Made by a program: the position numbers and the translations under genes. The notes beneath the pieces were generated by a model. It was not told where the DNA came from. It ran no database searches and saw only the letters and a program-made list of their open reading frames with translations. This document shows positions 47,879-59,267 of a DNA stretch of 64,000 nt, one piece after another (position 1 is the first letter of the stretch; each line of letters begins with the position of its first letter). The stretch comes from Ottelia alismoides (Eukaryota; Streptophyta; Magnoliopsida; Alismatales; Hydrocharitaceae), in NCBI GenBank assembly GCA_037367405.1, contig JAZKJV010000681.1:682001-746000 (forward strand). Reading direction: 5' to 3'.

Positions 47879-50800
47879 TGATTGGCTCGCTAAGTACGTG
47901 GTATAAATTGTACTCGTTGTAATACGAGTACTTAGCGTATCGGTCTGAACCGAGAAAAGAACTCTGTGAAGAGGACACAACTTAAATTTATATCTCGGGC
48001 AAGTCCAGGGTCGAACATAGGGAGACAAAGGAACAACTTTGGGTTAATTCAGAAAACTTATATATAGGATTCTAATGCGATTTTTTGTATTTTTTATGCA
48101 AAATGCTGGTGAATCAAGTTAATAAGAAAACACACAATTTAGCCAAATTAATTTTAATACAAAATTAATTGAATTTAGCCAAATTATATTTTTCCTACAT
48201 ACTTAATCTAGTTATGAATGCAGCACATATTTTTTTGGAATTTTATGGATTAAAATACAACAACAAAAAATGCACACTTTTTATGGGTTTTTTCACAATT
48301 TTTCACACAAACAGAATGTAAAAAATTATGAGAATTTTACTGAAATATAAACATAATGCAGTGAGTCTACAATATTTTTTTAAAATTTTTTGACAATATA
48401 TGAAATTTTTATGGATTTTTTTAATGAAAATAGAATGACTGTGAGTATTGAATTTCTAATAAATCCACAATGTCAATTTATCTGGATAACAAATTATCTC
48501 AAAAAGGTATTTAATGATCAATCCAAAAGAGTTGGAATTTCACAAAAATATTATGTATAGATTTAATTAAAAATAAATTAGGAAAATCACTCTACAATTT
48601 ATTTAAGGCACAAGAGAACTCTAATGAAATGAAATTTGGAAAGTAATTCAAGCACATTTCAAGGCATCGGTCTGAGTATTGTGAAATTTTTGGAGCACCC
48701 ATGAGTGAAATATGAATTTAAGAGCTCAAATTGGGTAAAATGTGCAATATTTCATTTGAATAATTTTAATTAATTACCCAAAAGTAAAAAAATACAAATA
48801 AATATACAAATAATAGACAATTAGTTGCTCAACATCATGAAATTTTTCATTGAAATAAACGATGCAATATTGAGGTCCAAATTAAAATTCAAAACAAGAT
48901 TGTCCGTGCAAAGTCAGAAAACAAAACATTCAAACAAGCTATGTACATGGACTACTTTGTAATTACATAAACTTAAAGGGGAAAATGCAATTTTTACAAA
49001 AAAATTAAAAAAATTAGAAAAAAACGAAAGAAATGGAGACCTTCAACCTTGTGGTTAGGGCGCAGGGGGATCACACGTGGGTGTTGCAGTTGGCCGACAG
49101 GCGGGACACCGCTGCAGGTGGGCGAATGCGTAGGTGCATGTCGATGGAAGAGGGTGCACGACGGTGGTTGACTGGCAGAGGAGCCATGATGGAAGGCGCG
49201 AGCGGTGGAGGCCGTGACAAGGTTGGAGGGAGGTGTGCGGAGCTGTGTGGGCTGATGTGGGCTGAAGGTTTCTGGAGTGGGAGGAGGGCGATGCCGCCGC
49301 TTATGGCCGCGACCATGGCGGTCTGGAGTGGGTGCCGTCATGCACGAAGGTGCGACCAACGGTGGTGGAAGGGGGAGCGGTGGTGGCCGGCGATGGCTGG
49401 GGGAGTCGGCCACCTGCTGCATTTCCTTTTTTTGTTGTTGAGATTTTATTATTTTCATTTTTATTTTTTTATTTTTTATTCTCTTAAACAGAAAATAAAC
49501 AAATGCAAATGAAAATATGAACAAATGCAAACATGATGGAGTGATGTGATTAATGCAAATATGAACAAATGAAGGTGACAAAGGGGTGGTGATATGAAGT
49601 GAAAAAATAATGAAATAAAAAATGATGGCTAATGATGAAAAGAAAAATTACCTATGATAGAACGGAATCGCCTAGGAAGTGCTCGCGAGGAGCACTCTTC
49701 TTTGCTCGAATCACCGGTGAGCGATGAGCTCGAGCAACACGTGGAGGCAGTTGCGACATTGGCAGGAATGCCAACAGATCTCACCAGAGAGGAGTCAGTC
49801 ATTTTTCAACCACGGTTGACATGCTGTCATCGATTTAATTCAGGGAGCTTGAGCTAAAAATGACGAACCCGAAATTTAGCCCTTTAAAAATGTGGAATTA
49901 ACATTCTAATGTCATTGCAGTCGGGCTAAATAGGATCTATCAAAAAAATGCTTGGATTGATTTATCAATTAATTACAAACGGTCGAATTTATTTTACTTG
50001 GGCAAGCCCAAGGTCGAACTCAAGGACACGAGCCTCTTAAGCATCTATTTGGAATCTCATTAGTCAGATTAAGAGATAAATAAAGAACTCATAGGTCAAC
50101 TGCAAGGACACATGATGTGAGGACACATGGAAGCACTTTTGTTTGATTTTTATCATACAGAGTGATGCAAGTATAAAAATGCAGACATAAGCCCTATCTA
50201 TATGAAATCAATGAGCCATATAATAATAGTCAACATCAGGATCAAATAATAAAGCATATTTAATTGATGAACTGACGAAAGGCACGAAGAAGCATAAACA
50301 AGTGACACTAAATCATTAGAATTAATCATAAAAAAGTTCAAGCCTCAAATCAGGGAACAAATCATGCCATGAGATAGACAAGGCAATAAGCTTCATAACG
50401 AAATTGAAATTAACTAAAACAAAGATCATATGCTCTAGTTATTAGCAAAAGTGTTCAGGGGTATAAACGTAAAGAAAACTTCAAAATAAATAGAGAAAAC
50501 TTTGCAAACAGGTCCCTAGGAGGACTTAAATGCAATTATAAAAAGTTACGGGGCCACATGCCTTCAACTGGAGATTTGGCTTGGCTCGGGCGTCCCGAAC
50601 CTAGATGTTGGATGAAGAGGCTCGGAGCAGCGACATGGCTTCCCGTGGACCGTCCGATCATGGAGATCGGATGACAACTTTACGTGCTCGGGGGCATCAG
50701 CGTGGCCAAATGTGAGCAGTTGGATAGGCACTGGGAGGGTGCCGTCCAACGACATATGTACGATCGAGAGCTTCCTCCTCCGTTGAAGAGCTGGTGGCGC

Positions 50801-52431
50801 TTTTGGATCTTCAACGGACCTATGCGAGCTCCACCACCATCCTCCGTGCTCGATGAAGATCCATGAAGATTCCTAGAAGGACGACGACCAAGCTTGGAGC
50901 ACGGGGACGACGCCAGGTGACCTAAATGGCCTGTCGACTAACTCACGTCGGAGGCGAAGCTTGAGAAGTTTGCTCCGACGAAGCTCCGGCCATTGAGCAC
51001 TCTGGTACCTGCAATGTTAGTACATAGCTGAAGCGTGCAAGTGCGAGGTGAGTGTGGCAGAAGTGGGGTCTTATGTGAATGGAGGAATGGGAGACCGGAG
51101 CTCTGTCTCGGACGACCTGGAGAGGAGATGGATCGGAGGTGTTCAGGCGATGGAGAAGGGGAGAAGGCAATGAGCGTGGAGTGGAAAAGCTAGGGCTATG
51201 GTGAATTGAAGGAAAGTGGCAGAAATTACACCTAATTAATTAGTAGAAACTAGAAGAAAAGATAAGAGGACTCACCTCGAGATAGATGCGGAGGAGGGAC
51301 GGCTTGGGCTGATCACCGGCGGCGCTCCGATCATCTCTGGACTCCCCCAGCCATGGGGAGCAGCTTGCCAACGTTTGAAAGTCGGAGATATGGCCTACCA
51401 TGGCCATGGGTTGACACCGGGATCGACGACGGTCGTCGCATCGTCAATCCGACCTCCCCCTGTCACGGGGAGGCGGAGAGATGCTGGGCTGTGACCCGCG
51501 TAAAGATGAACAAGCTGATTTTTGGGCGGTCACGACGTATTTGAAGGGGGAGGTTCAAGGTTCTGATGGTGGACGACATGTGTTGTGTGTGGGATATGAG
51601 CGAGAGGAAGAGGGATGCGGTGAGATACGTGGTCCGCGAGGGTCACGGATGAAAGCCTTGGACTATGCGTGGTTAGGAGGGTGAAGGGAATGTTGAAAAG
51701 GTGGAAGAAATGAGAAGGGGGAGAGCAGTTGGCGTGGTGGAGAATGTGGGAGAGAAGGGGGACTGGAGGAAGGAGACAGGGTCTCAACCGTTGGATCTCA
51801 CGATCCAACGGCTGAGAGGTGGGTGCAAGGAAGCGGTTCTGATCAAATCGGTCACGACGCAATCGACCGCTATGGGCGAAGCGTGCTTGGCCATTGGATA
51901 TGGAGATCCAATGGTCAAAAATTGGGCGGGCATGGACGCTTCAGATGAACTTTGGAGAGGCGATCAAGGGCGAAGATTGAAGCGCGGTCGTGCGACTAAA
52001 ATGGAGACGCGTAGGAGGATATCAGGCGGCCGAGAATGATGGCGTGTGGCACGAAGGGAGCGGACCACATGGCTCAACCAAAAAGAGCTACGTGACCCAA
52101 CCATGTTATTCAAACATAAAACACGAGAAAGAAGAAAAAGATGGTTGAATTTGGAAAAACTCAAAACACGAAAGTTGTACATCTCAATGAGGTATACAAG
52201 TTTCATGTTGACGAAAAATGCAAAAGAGGTCAAACAAATGGAGAAATAATTTTGTGAATGTTTTTAAAGGTATAAAAACACTATGATTTTTGATTTTGTA
52301 TTTTTTACATTTTTAATTTGTTTTAAGATCCAAATATATATATATCCAACAATTAGTTTGGTTTTTATTGACGTCAATTTAAGTTAGGGGTTTAATGTAG
52401 AAAATTAACATGATGAAACCGAGATTCATCA
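47879..52431 (-). repeat. Element C 5' LTR, 4553 bp
   Basis: It starts TGATGAATCTCGG at 52431 and ends CCAATCA at 47879. A decayed near-palindrome is at about 52169-52206. GC-rich parts lie at 49030-49410 and 50560-51960. A degenerate TATA (TCAAATACG, about 51537-51546) stands where element A has TATAAATACGCC. A strong splice donor GAGGTGAGT (51270-51278) and TACTAAC-ATTGCAG (about 51009-51025) follow. It is about 1 kb longer than the other LTRs; an extra insertion was not identified. Confidence 0.82.
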
Positions 52432-53566
52432 CACGTGCCCACGAATACTCTCTCGTCGAATCAGACTTGAGATAGGAGGCCTCTTCCTTTAGAGGCCATG
52501 ATATCGCAATCACATTTCAAGGGGTAATCTTTATAATTGTCTAATCATAATGAAAAGACATGGAAACTATTCCCATGTCATGTGATTTCATCGATTTTTT
52601 TAATTTCCGCCGCCCCATCGGCTGGTATGACTAGTCAATCTAGATCGTATCCGTTACGATCTCCACGCTTCCGTGATGCGCGAGTCTTCATCAACTCCCT
52701 TCAAGCGCGTCCACATCTTCAATTTTGCGGACTTCTATGGTTTTAAGGCATTAATCTGTTGATGATCACGATGGTAATTTTGCTTTAAACTATCTTTATT
52801 TTTGATGATTTATGCCATTTTATATAGGGAAGGCTTCATGTAAGCCCTTCACATCTTACAACTTTGATTATATTACTTGGATTTGAGTTGCGATATTGTA
52901 ATTTTTTTGCCTTCATTATGGGTATTTTCCATGTTAAAAAATTCTTCACACATCAATTGTTGATCTTATTTTATGTTAAGTAATAAAATATAAAGTCACT
53001 TTGATCTGAATAATATCAGTGACTATAAATATATGATGTGTTGCATCGGAGTGATTTAAGAAAACAATGTATTATTTTGCATAAACTCTGTGCGTAAGTT
53101 CTTATTTAACATACAAAATATTTAGATACAGAAGAAATATCTAAATACAAGATTTATTTTTCTTCAACTTCGGAGAATATTCGTTAACATAGTGATATAT
53201 AAGTTTAAAAAATAAAGAAATAATAAATTATAAAGAAGTTCTGAGCTATACACCCGATTTCAATATTGTGTATCAACTTTGAAAAGTAAAACATGATCTC
53301 CAATCTTTAAATTTTTGTCTCAATGTGATCCAGACCTATTGAAATTTATTTGATCATTTTTTCAACCTTAAATCTGAACAACTTAAAACCACATTGAGGC
53401 AAATATTAAAGATTGGTGCCGCATTTTTTTTCGAACGTCACGCATGACATTGAAATTGGATGTAAAATTCAGGGACTTTTAGGGACTTTGGTGTAATTTA
53501 CTCTAAAAAAGATACAATAAAATGTTCAACATTCAATAAACGATGTGTGTGAGTGTATATGAAAAA
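52432..53566. other. Host flank, nothing recognised
   Basis: AT-rich DNA outside the retrotransposon stack. No similarity to the LTRs and no convincing reading frame. It could be intergenic or upstream of the candidate exon near 54180. Confidence 0.5.
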
Positions 53567-53894
53567 ATGGGGTTGCCCTCTTGGCTGTCCCCTCCCCATT
53601 TTCCGATTTTTCTTCCGAAAATAAAGCCATACATTTTCATTACTATCTCCCTGTGACATGCCATTCCAATTTCGTCAGAAACAGAGACTCCTATGCCTTC
53701 CATCTAGAACATGTAATTTTAACGATTTTAAAATTGCTGTAATCGACCTGGTCTAGATGAAGGACATATGCGTCTCTATTTCTGACTAAATTAGAATGAT
53801 ATATTAGAGAAATATAGTGATGAAAATACATACCTTTATTTTTGAAAAAAAAATTAAAAAACCCAAAAAAGGAGGGCGGGGTGCGCAATCCCAT
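53567..53894. mobile_element. Foldback element (MITE-like), 328 bp
   Basis: Long inverted repeat. The left arm has ATAAAGCCATACATTTTCAT, GTCAGAAACAGAGAC and CCTTCCATCTAGA. The right arm, read in reverse complement, has ATAAAGGTATGTATTTTCAT, GTCAGAAATAGAGAC and CCTTCATCTAGA in the same order. The ends are ATGGGGTTGC and GCGCAATCCCAT. Arms extend about 150 bases each with moderate identity. No clear target duplication and no gene. Confidence 0.6.
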
Positions 53895-54179
53895 TGAACC
53901 ATATATATATATGTTATTAATTTTATGCGACATGTAAATATGTAAGAAAGCAAGCAAATCTTTTTTTTTTGAATATTATGAACATATGAATATGTAACAG
54001 ATCCGCTTATCAGCAGAATTCTTTTTCTATTTTTTCTCCGCTATGTACGATTTTGAAATATTTTTGACAGTCTGCCTTCAAAATAACATTACAATCTTTT
54101 TCATGGTAAGAAAAAATAAGAAAAATGTTTGACCCTATTAAGAAGGAGAAAAACAAGAGAGTACCGTAGAAAGAAGACC

Positions 54180-54502
54180 GTCGTCCTCGTACGGATACAG
54201 AATTAGCGGAGAGAGAGAGAGATGATAATTTCCCCTCTAATTAACGTTTCCGTTTCTTCTTCTTCTTCTTCTTCTTCTTCTCTCTCTCTCTCTCTCTCTC
54301 CCCCCCTCTCCGTCTCTGCATGCCCGATTGGATGCTGAGAAAGAGCCCCTCGTCGCTCGCACGACGCCCATCCCCGATCCGCCTCGCCAGACCGCGACCC
54401 GCCGCTCCCATCTCCAGATCCGTCCCGTGATCTCTGCGCCCCTTCCGATCTCTCCTCATCGATCCATTACCAGATCGGTTGACCCCAGATCGATCCCTAC
54501 AG
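54180..54502 (+). other. Candidate first exon (5' untranslated) of a host gene
   Basis: A CT-rich leader and then a GC-rich stretch with GATCC/GATCG-rich text ends at CCCTACAG, followed by GTAGGGTTTCTTCTCC, a good plant splice donor with a pyrimidine-rich intron start. Composition changes to AT-rich right after the donor. An ATG-initiated frame at 54328 only stays open by reading into the intron, so I take this as untranslated. No later exon could be assigned. Confidence 0.35.
54253..54306 (+). repeat. (TTC)n-(TC)n-(C)n microsatellite
   Basis: About nine CTT units, then about ten CT units, then a run of six C. Pyrimidine tracts of this type are common in plant 5' leaders. Confidence 0.9.
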
Positions 54503-56129
54503 GTAGGGTTTCTTCTCCCCCTCCTCATATGGATCGTCGCAATCGATTCCTTGATTTCGTGTTGGTGAACATGATATATGTCTGTGTGTTGTTGGATAGT
54601 TGGTTGGCTGTTGTGATTTGTGAAACTAGAACATCGGCCACGAATCGTACGGTCAAACCTAACGAATGTATCGATAATCCCGTGATTCCGGTAGCTCTTA
54701 GGTTTTGTCTTGACAAATCATACTTGAGGTCGGCAATTTGTAGTCGTAGGAATAATTAATTGACATTTTGAGAAGGCTGTAAGAGTTTTTATCACACTAT
54801 GCCCCATCCTGAGAGGATGCCCGCCCTGGCTACGGAGAGGAGGCCCTAAGCAACGGCCTCTCTGATACTCCGCTATTAAGCTCCTCCAGAATTGATGGAG
54901 GAGGGGAACGTATGTTTCATTTAAATGAATGCTTGAGACAGGGTTCTTGATTATGTTAAGAAGTAGGATTATACGTGAGATGGGCAATAGTATGGTATAC
55001 TGGATATACCTCTTGGCCTGTTTTTATTTGAGAATGTTGTGGGATATAGGCAAGGGATGTTGTTCATTGTGTCGAAGGGTTGTACTTTTCTTGGGTATTT
55101 TTTGGGGGATTGGGGCAGGTTAATGCCATCCTACTTTTGTACTTGTATTTTTTTGATAAATTTTGGATGATTACTCTTCTCGTATAGCCTTCATTTGGCA
55201 TCTTTAGTAGAGAGAGAAAATAGAGCAGGGCATGTAGAGAATGTTTTTAGTAGAAACAACCTAGAGGTACCTGAAAATACTACTGGTTAAAACAAGTACA
55301 TGCTTTATTTTCCTGCCGCATTGCTGTGCTGGGCAACACAAGGTTACGTTTAACTTAGGAGTAGAGCCGTACAACTGCAATGCGATTTCTTTCATGGTGA
55401 AAGAAATGAGTATTGATAGATATTGATGCTATTACCGAGCAAAAATTGAAGTGAAAGTTGTCCCTGACTGAACTTGGAGATAAAGCTTTAGATTCTGGAT
55501 CGAATTAGATTTGTATGCTTTTGCAAAGGTAGGTAGTTTTCCTTGTTTTGATGTATGTATGGTTTTCCCTGTCCATTAGGTTTCAGGGCAAGGATAAGGG
55601 ATAAATATTATGGATTGTGATAAATGGGAATCGTCTGGCAACCTTACTTGGTTGTAAGAGAAGGATAATTGATGGGACATGTGGGATTTTATATATCTCG
55701 CAAAACGATGGTGCTGATCTTCTGTAAGATTTGCATTTATCAAACAAATGATAGATGGACAGTATCCCCATGCCATAATAGTATCTTGCAACCGTATGCT
55801 CTTAAGATTCTTATAGGAGAATGGATAATTGAAAACAATCTACTTATCTGTTTTTTTCTTGAAAAAGAAACTACTTTAGTTTTTTCCTGCTCTGAAAAGA
55901 AGATATCCAGGCATGGTATTTGGATCAACTTATGAGAATACTGATGGGAAAAAAGTTCGAGAGCATTTTTGCATGTGAAACTTGATACTAAGGGAAGATG
56001 TATAGATACCTTCAAAGTAGTAAGGTGAGAATTCATCATCTTACTTCAGTATGATACATCAAACTTTATTGCAAAAAAGTTGATAATGAGTGAAGATATT
56101 AAGATAATGCGGGTGAACAATTTTGCAAC
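54503..56129. other. AT-rich stretch, probable intron or intergenic DNA
   Basis: No coding frame with recognisable similarity. If the exon call is right, this is the start of a long first intron. Confidence 0.4.
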
Positions 56130-56313
56130 TTTTTTTTAGAGTGAGAGGGTGGGATCCTGAGATGGGACCCACCACATATTTGTATTATATAAATAGGAAT
56201 TATACAAGTTGCCATACTGAAATCAGGCCCTGAAATACCCTAGTACATTCTCCAGAAAAAAATAAAGCATCATGAGTGCACCAAATAGACCTTTGGAGAG
56301 CCAAACTCTTCCA

Positions 56314-57067
56314 TTATGAGATAAGGGAAATTAGTCCCCTTCCAAACCGCCGAATATAGGTTGCATCGAAAGAAAAGGTGTTCGATATCCTCTTGATCCT
56401 CACTACATCTATTACATACCAAGTCACCCGTGTGCAAGAGATGGTCTCCTTGAACCTTCGTAAGTAGCCTACCATGCCTAAAGAACTAAGTAAAGCCATG
56501 CCCCTTTGAGGAATTTCACTTCCCCAAATGATCTTGCAATCGTGACTAAACTCAACTACATGTGGACCATTTCTACTAGTGAAGAATCTGTATGCCTTCT
56601 TCGCTGTGAAGTTGCCGCTGGCCCATACAAAGTGATCCCTACTTACCGAAGTTCCCTCCATATGTCAGGTCTCCAAGCAAAGCCAAGTCGTCCTGCAACC
56701 TTTGTTCTGAAAAAGCCACCGTGAGTGAGGGGCTCCAGGTCCCCAACTCCCAAGCCTACCCCACAATAATATAACGATCCTCTGAAAGTGCAAATAACAG
56801 GGGATAGCGGTCCTTCAATACTCCTAAATCCGACCAGTTGTCAAGACAAAAATGGAACAATTCTCCATCTCCAAGCACTGGGCTCAGTTTCTCCCTCAAG
56901 TTTAGAAGGATCCGGGTAATTCCTTGCCAAAGAGAGGGTGCAAGCCACACTCTATTCACCTCGAAAGAGCCATCATTACCGTGGATAACTTGAACTAGAT
57001 GGCAAACCAAGTCATTTGACTTACCCCACAATTGAATGACCCACTTAGCCAGGAGAGCTTTGTTCAT
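56314..57067 (-). pseudogene. LINE ORF2 C-terminal part with zinc-binding (zf-RVT) region
   Basis: The first piece (56756-57067) starts MNKALLAKWVIQLWGKSN, the usual text after the RT thumb in plant L1 elements. The second (56314-56661) has FVWASGNFTAKKAYRF, IWGSEIPQRG and a Cys-rich end corresponding to the zf-RVT domain. Stops and shifts separate the pieces. Confidence 0.75.
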
Positions 57068-57168
57068 GCATTCAAGTTTTAGTACCCCCAGACCCCCATT
57101 ATTTTAGAGCTTGTTACCGTTTCCCAGTCCACGAGATGAATACCATTCTTTTGATGCCTCCCATCCAC

Positions 57169-57964
57169 CTAGAATAATCGTATCATCATCGACTCTATGT
57201 TATCACATACCCCAATCGGAAGAAGTCGAGTGGAGCAAAAGAAAATGGGTATAACAGAGTGAACATGCTTGAGTAGTACTAGCTTTCCTCCTTTAGAGAG
57301 CATTCTAGCCTTCCAACCATCCAATCTTCTCTCCAGCCTGTCGAATACAACCTTCCAATCCGAGGCGCGAAGAAGGCCCACAATTAGAGGGAGGCCCAAG
57401 TACACAACAGGGAGACTACCGCTCGGGCAATGGAGTACCGTTCTCACGTTCTAAGTCTCCTTTTGGTCTATACCAAAAGGGACAAAGGTGGATTTATCAC
57501 TATTCAACCGCAGTCCTGAAATATCGCCAACAATGCTCATTATATTTGTTGCTCGTCGAATTTGTTCCAACTCACCTCCGATGAAGAACATAGTGTCATA
57601 TGTATATTGGTGCACATGAATAGACGAAGGGCCTGACCAACTTCTGACTCCGCTCACTCGCACCCCATCCACTATTATACTCTGAATATGGTTTCTGCGC
57701 CTTTTGCCACTAGCTATGAAGTGGATGAATCTTGTGTTGTCCATCTCCTTTAGTCTATGCTGTCTAGATCTCTATCTCCATTTTGCTTCCTCCTTCCTGT
57801 CCTCTAGGTCGATCACCTGAAGCTGCCTTGATCTCATCTCCTATTCCTCTGTCGTGAGATCTCGCTCGTCCTCCACATAATCAAGCCAGGTAACCTCTTC
57901 CTGTGCCAACATCCTACCCCTGCATCACTGTTCTCGAATACTCATGTTGTGATCCCAAAGGTGC
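57169..57964 (-). pseudogene. LINE ORF2 reverse transcriptase, internally deleted
   Basis: The minus strand gives EEAKWR, a stop, RSRQHRLKE and then DNTRFIHFIASGKRRRNHI, the normal entry to a plant L1 RT. This jumps within about 25 residues to HQYTYDTMFFIGGELEQI, the YADD box region with YADD changed to YTYD. The palm and fingers between are deleted. The piece 57169-57447 (GSLPVVYLGLPLIVG to LDGWKARMLSKGGKLVLLKH) is the RT end. It cannot be active. Confidence 0.8.
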
Positions 57965-57975
57965 ATGTGGAGCAT

Positions 57976-58389
57976 GGCCTCAAATTTCAGCGAATTCGGT
58001 CGAATTTCTGTTGAATATCGATATTCCGTCGAAATCGAAATTCGACCGAAATGACCGAAACGACCGAAATATGAGGGTCTTAGTGAAATTTCGATCGAAT
58101 TTCGACCGAAATTCTCTTTCGGCCGGTCACCGAAATGGCAAGGCCTTAAATGTCGGTTCCGGTCACCATTTCGGTGACTGACCGAAACGGAATTTCGGTG
58201 GAATTTCGATCGAAATTTCGGTCATTTCGGTCATTTTTTGTACTAGGGCCCCCATATTTCGGTCATTTCGGCCATTTCGGTCGAATTTCGATTTCGACTG
58301 GATATCGATATTCGACAGAAATTCGACTGAATTTCACTGAAATTTGAGGCCATGCGAAATAGTGACCGAAACCGACATTTAGGACCTTG
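57976..58389. mobile_element. Mutator-like MITE, 414 bp, inside the LINE
   Basis: It is flanked by ATGTGGAGCAT (57965-57975) and ATGTTGAGCAT (58390-58400), an 11-base repeat with one mismatch. Longer duplications of 9-11 bases are typical of Mutator-like elements. The inside is built from inverted copies of GGCCTCAAATTTCAG, GAATATCGATATTC and repeated GACCGAAAT / ATTTCGGTC. It has no gene. The LINE reading frame on both sides (KLQMLN and MLHMHLWDH) shows the insertion point. Confidence 0.7.
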
Positions 58390-58400
58390 ATGTTGAGCAT

Positions 58401-59267
58401 TTACAACTTGGTGGCCAATCGAACAACTGCTGAACCCCCAAGCTGACACCCCCTCCAAAAAGAGCTCACCATATCCCGAAATCCATCCTCAAGAATCCAT
58501 GCACGTTCAAATATGAAATACAACCTCAGACACACCTCCACTCCTAAGGACCACATACGTGGTATGGTTCGAGCGAGTGCCCAAGCAAGGGCCAATAGGA
58601 TTAACTCGAGAGCCTTGAAAGAGGTTAAGAATATGTCAATTCACGATCTAAATCTGGAGCTCCTCCAAGTGTACCTGCATCCCGTCGCGCCAACAATCTG
58701 TACCAAGGTCGCAAATGAAACAAGAGAGTGCCTTCGAATCGCCATCAACCCCACCAAACATCCACGGTCTATCTTCCAGTGCCTCTAATAATACTGGCAG
58801 AGGAGGAGGGATGTCTGGCTCTAATCAACCTCAACTCATTGATCCGATCAACATTATTCTCGTTGCTGGATTGTCCATACACGTCAATGATAACAAGAAC
58901 TGAGCCATCCGCTTCACTTGAGGACAACAGAAATCGAGTGCCTTTCCCTAGATGCCTCCTCTTCTAATGAAAACTTCTCTTCATTTATTCACAAAAAAGA
59001 ACCCCAGACCTCCATAGAATTCACTGCTCTGAACTCTGCCAAGTTGACTTTCCCATTGGAACTCCAAAGTGTTGCCATTCCTTGAGATACTTTAATTTCC
59101 TGAAGTAGAATGATGTCTGCCTTAGCTTGCATACAAAGATCCCACACTACCATCGTCTTCTCTGGCCTTTTCAACCCCCTAACGTTCATATCAAAATATT
59201 TATTTGGATACAACTTTGACCCCACACGCCGGAACAACACCCAAACAGTCCGCCAAAGCACGATCAA
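58401..59267 (-). pseudogene. LINE ORF2 endonuclease region, decayed
   Basis: It starts with MNVRGLKRPEKTMVVWDLCM and DIILLQEIKVS, the N-terminus of the APE-type endonuclease that nicks target DNA (the Glu of LLQE is a metal ligand). After several stops it resumes as YFIFERAWILEDGFRDMV, the linker before RT. Confidence 0.75.

Larger units (their letters stand above)
44279..52431 (-). mobile_element. Element C: coding-free Athila-family element (LARD-like)
   Basis: A 5' LTR of 4553 bp (right), a primer site, about 2.95 kb of internal DNA without any gag or pol similarity, a polypurine tract and the start of the 3' LTR, which is cut by element B. This is the structure of a large retrotransposon derivative that depends on other elements. 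The right target copy should be CACGT at 52432-52436. Confidence 0.82.

Noticed and set aside
49033..49581. Overlapping plus (159 codons) and minus (195 codons) frames in the C LTR
   Set aside because: Both fall in a GC-rich LTR segment; the minus frame is Pro/His-rich without a domain and the LTR copy elsewhere is not available for support.
54328..54759. Plus-strand frame of 143 codons over the candidate first exon
   Set aside because: It runs straight through a good splice donor into an AT-rich, intron-like sequence; the translation resembles no protein I know.
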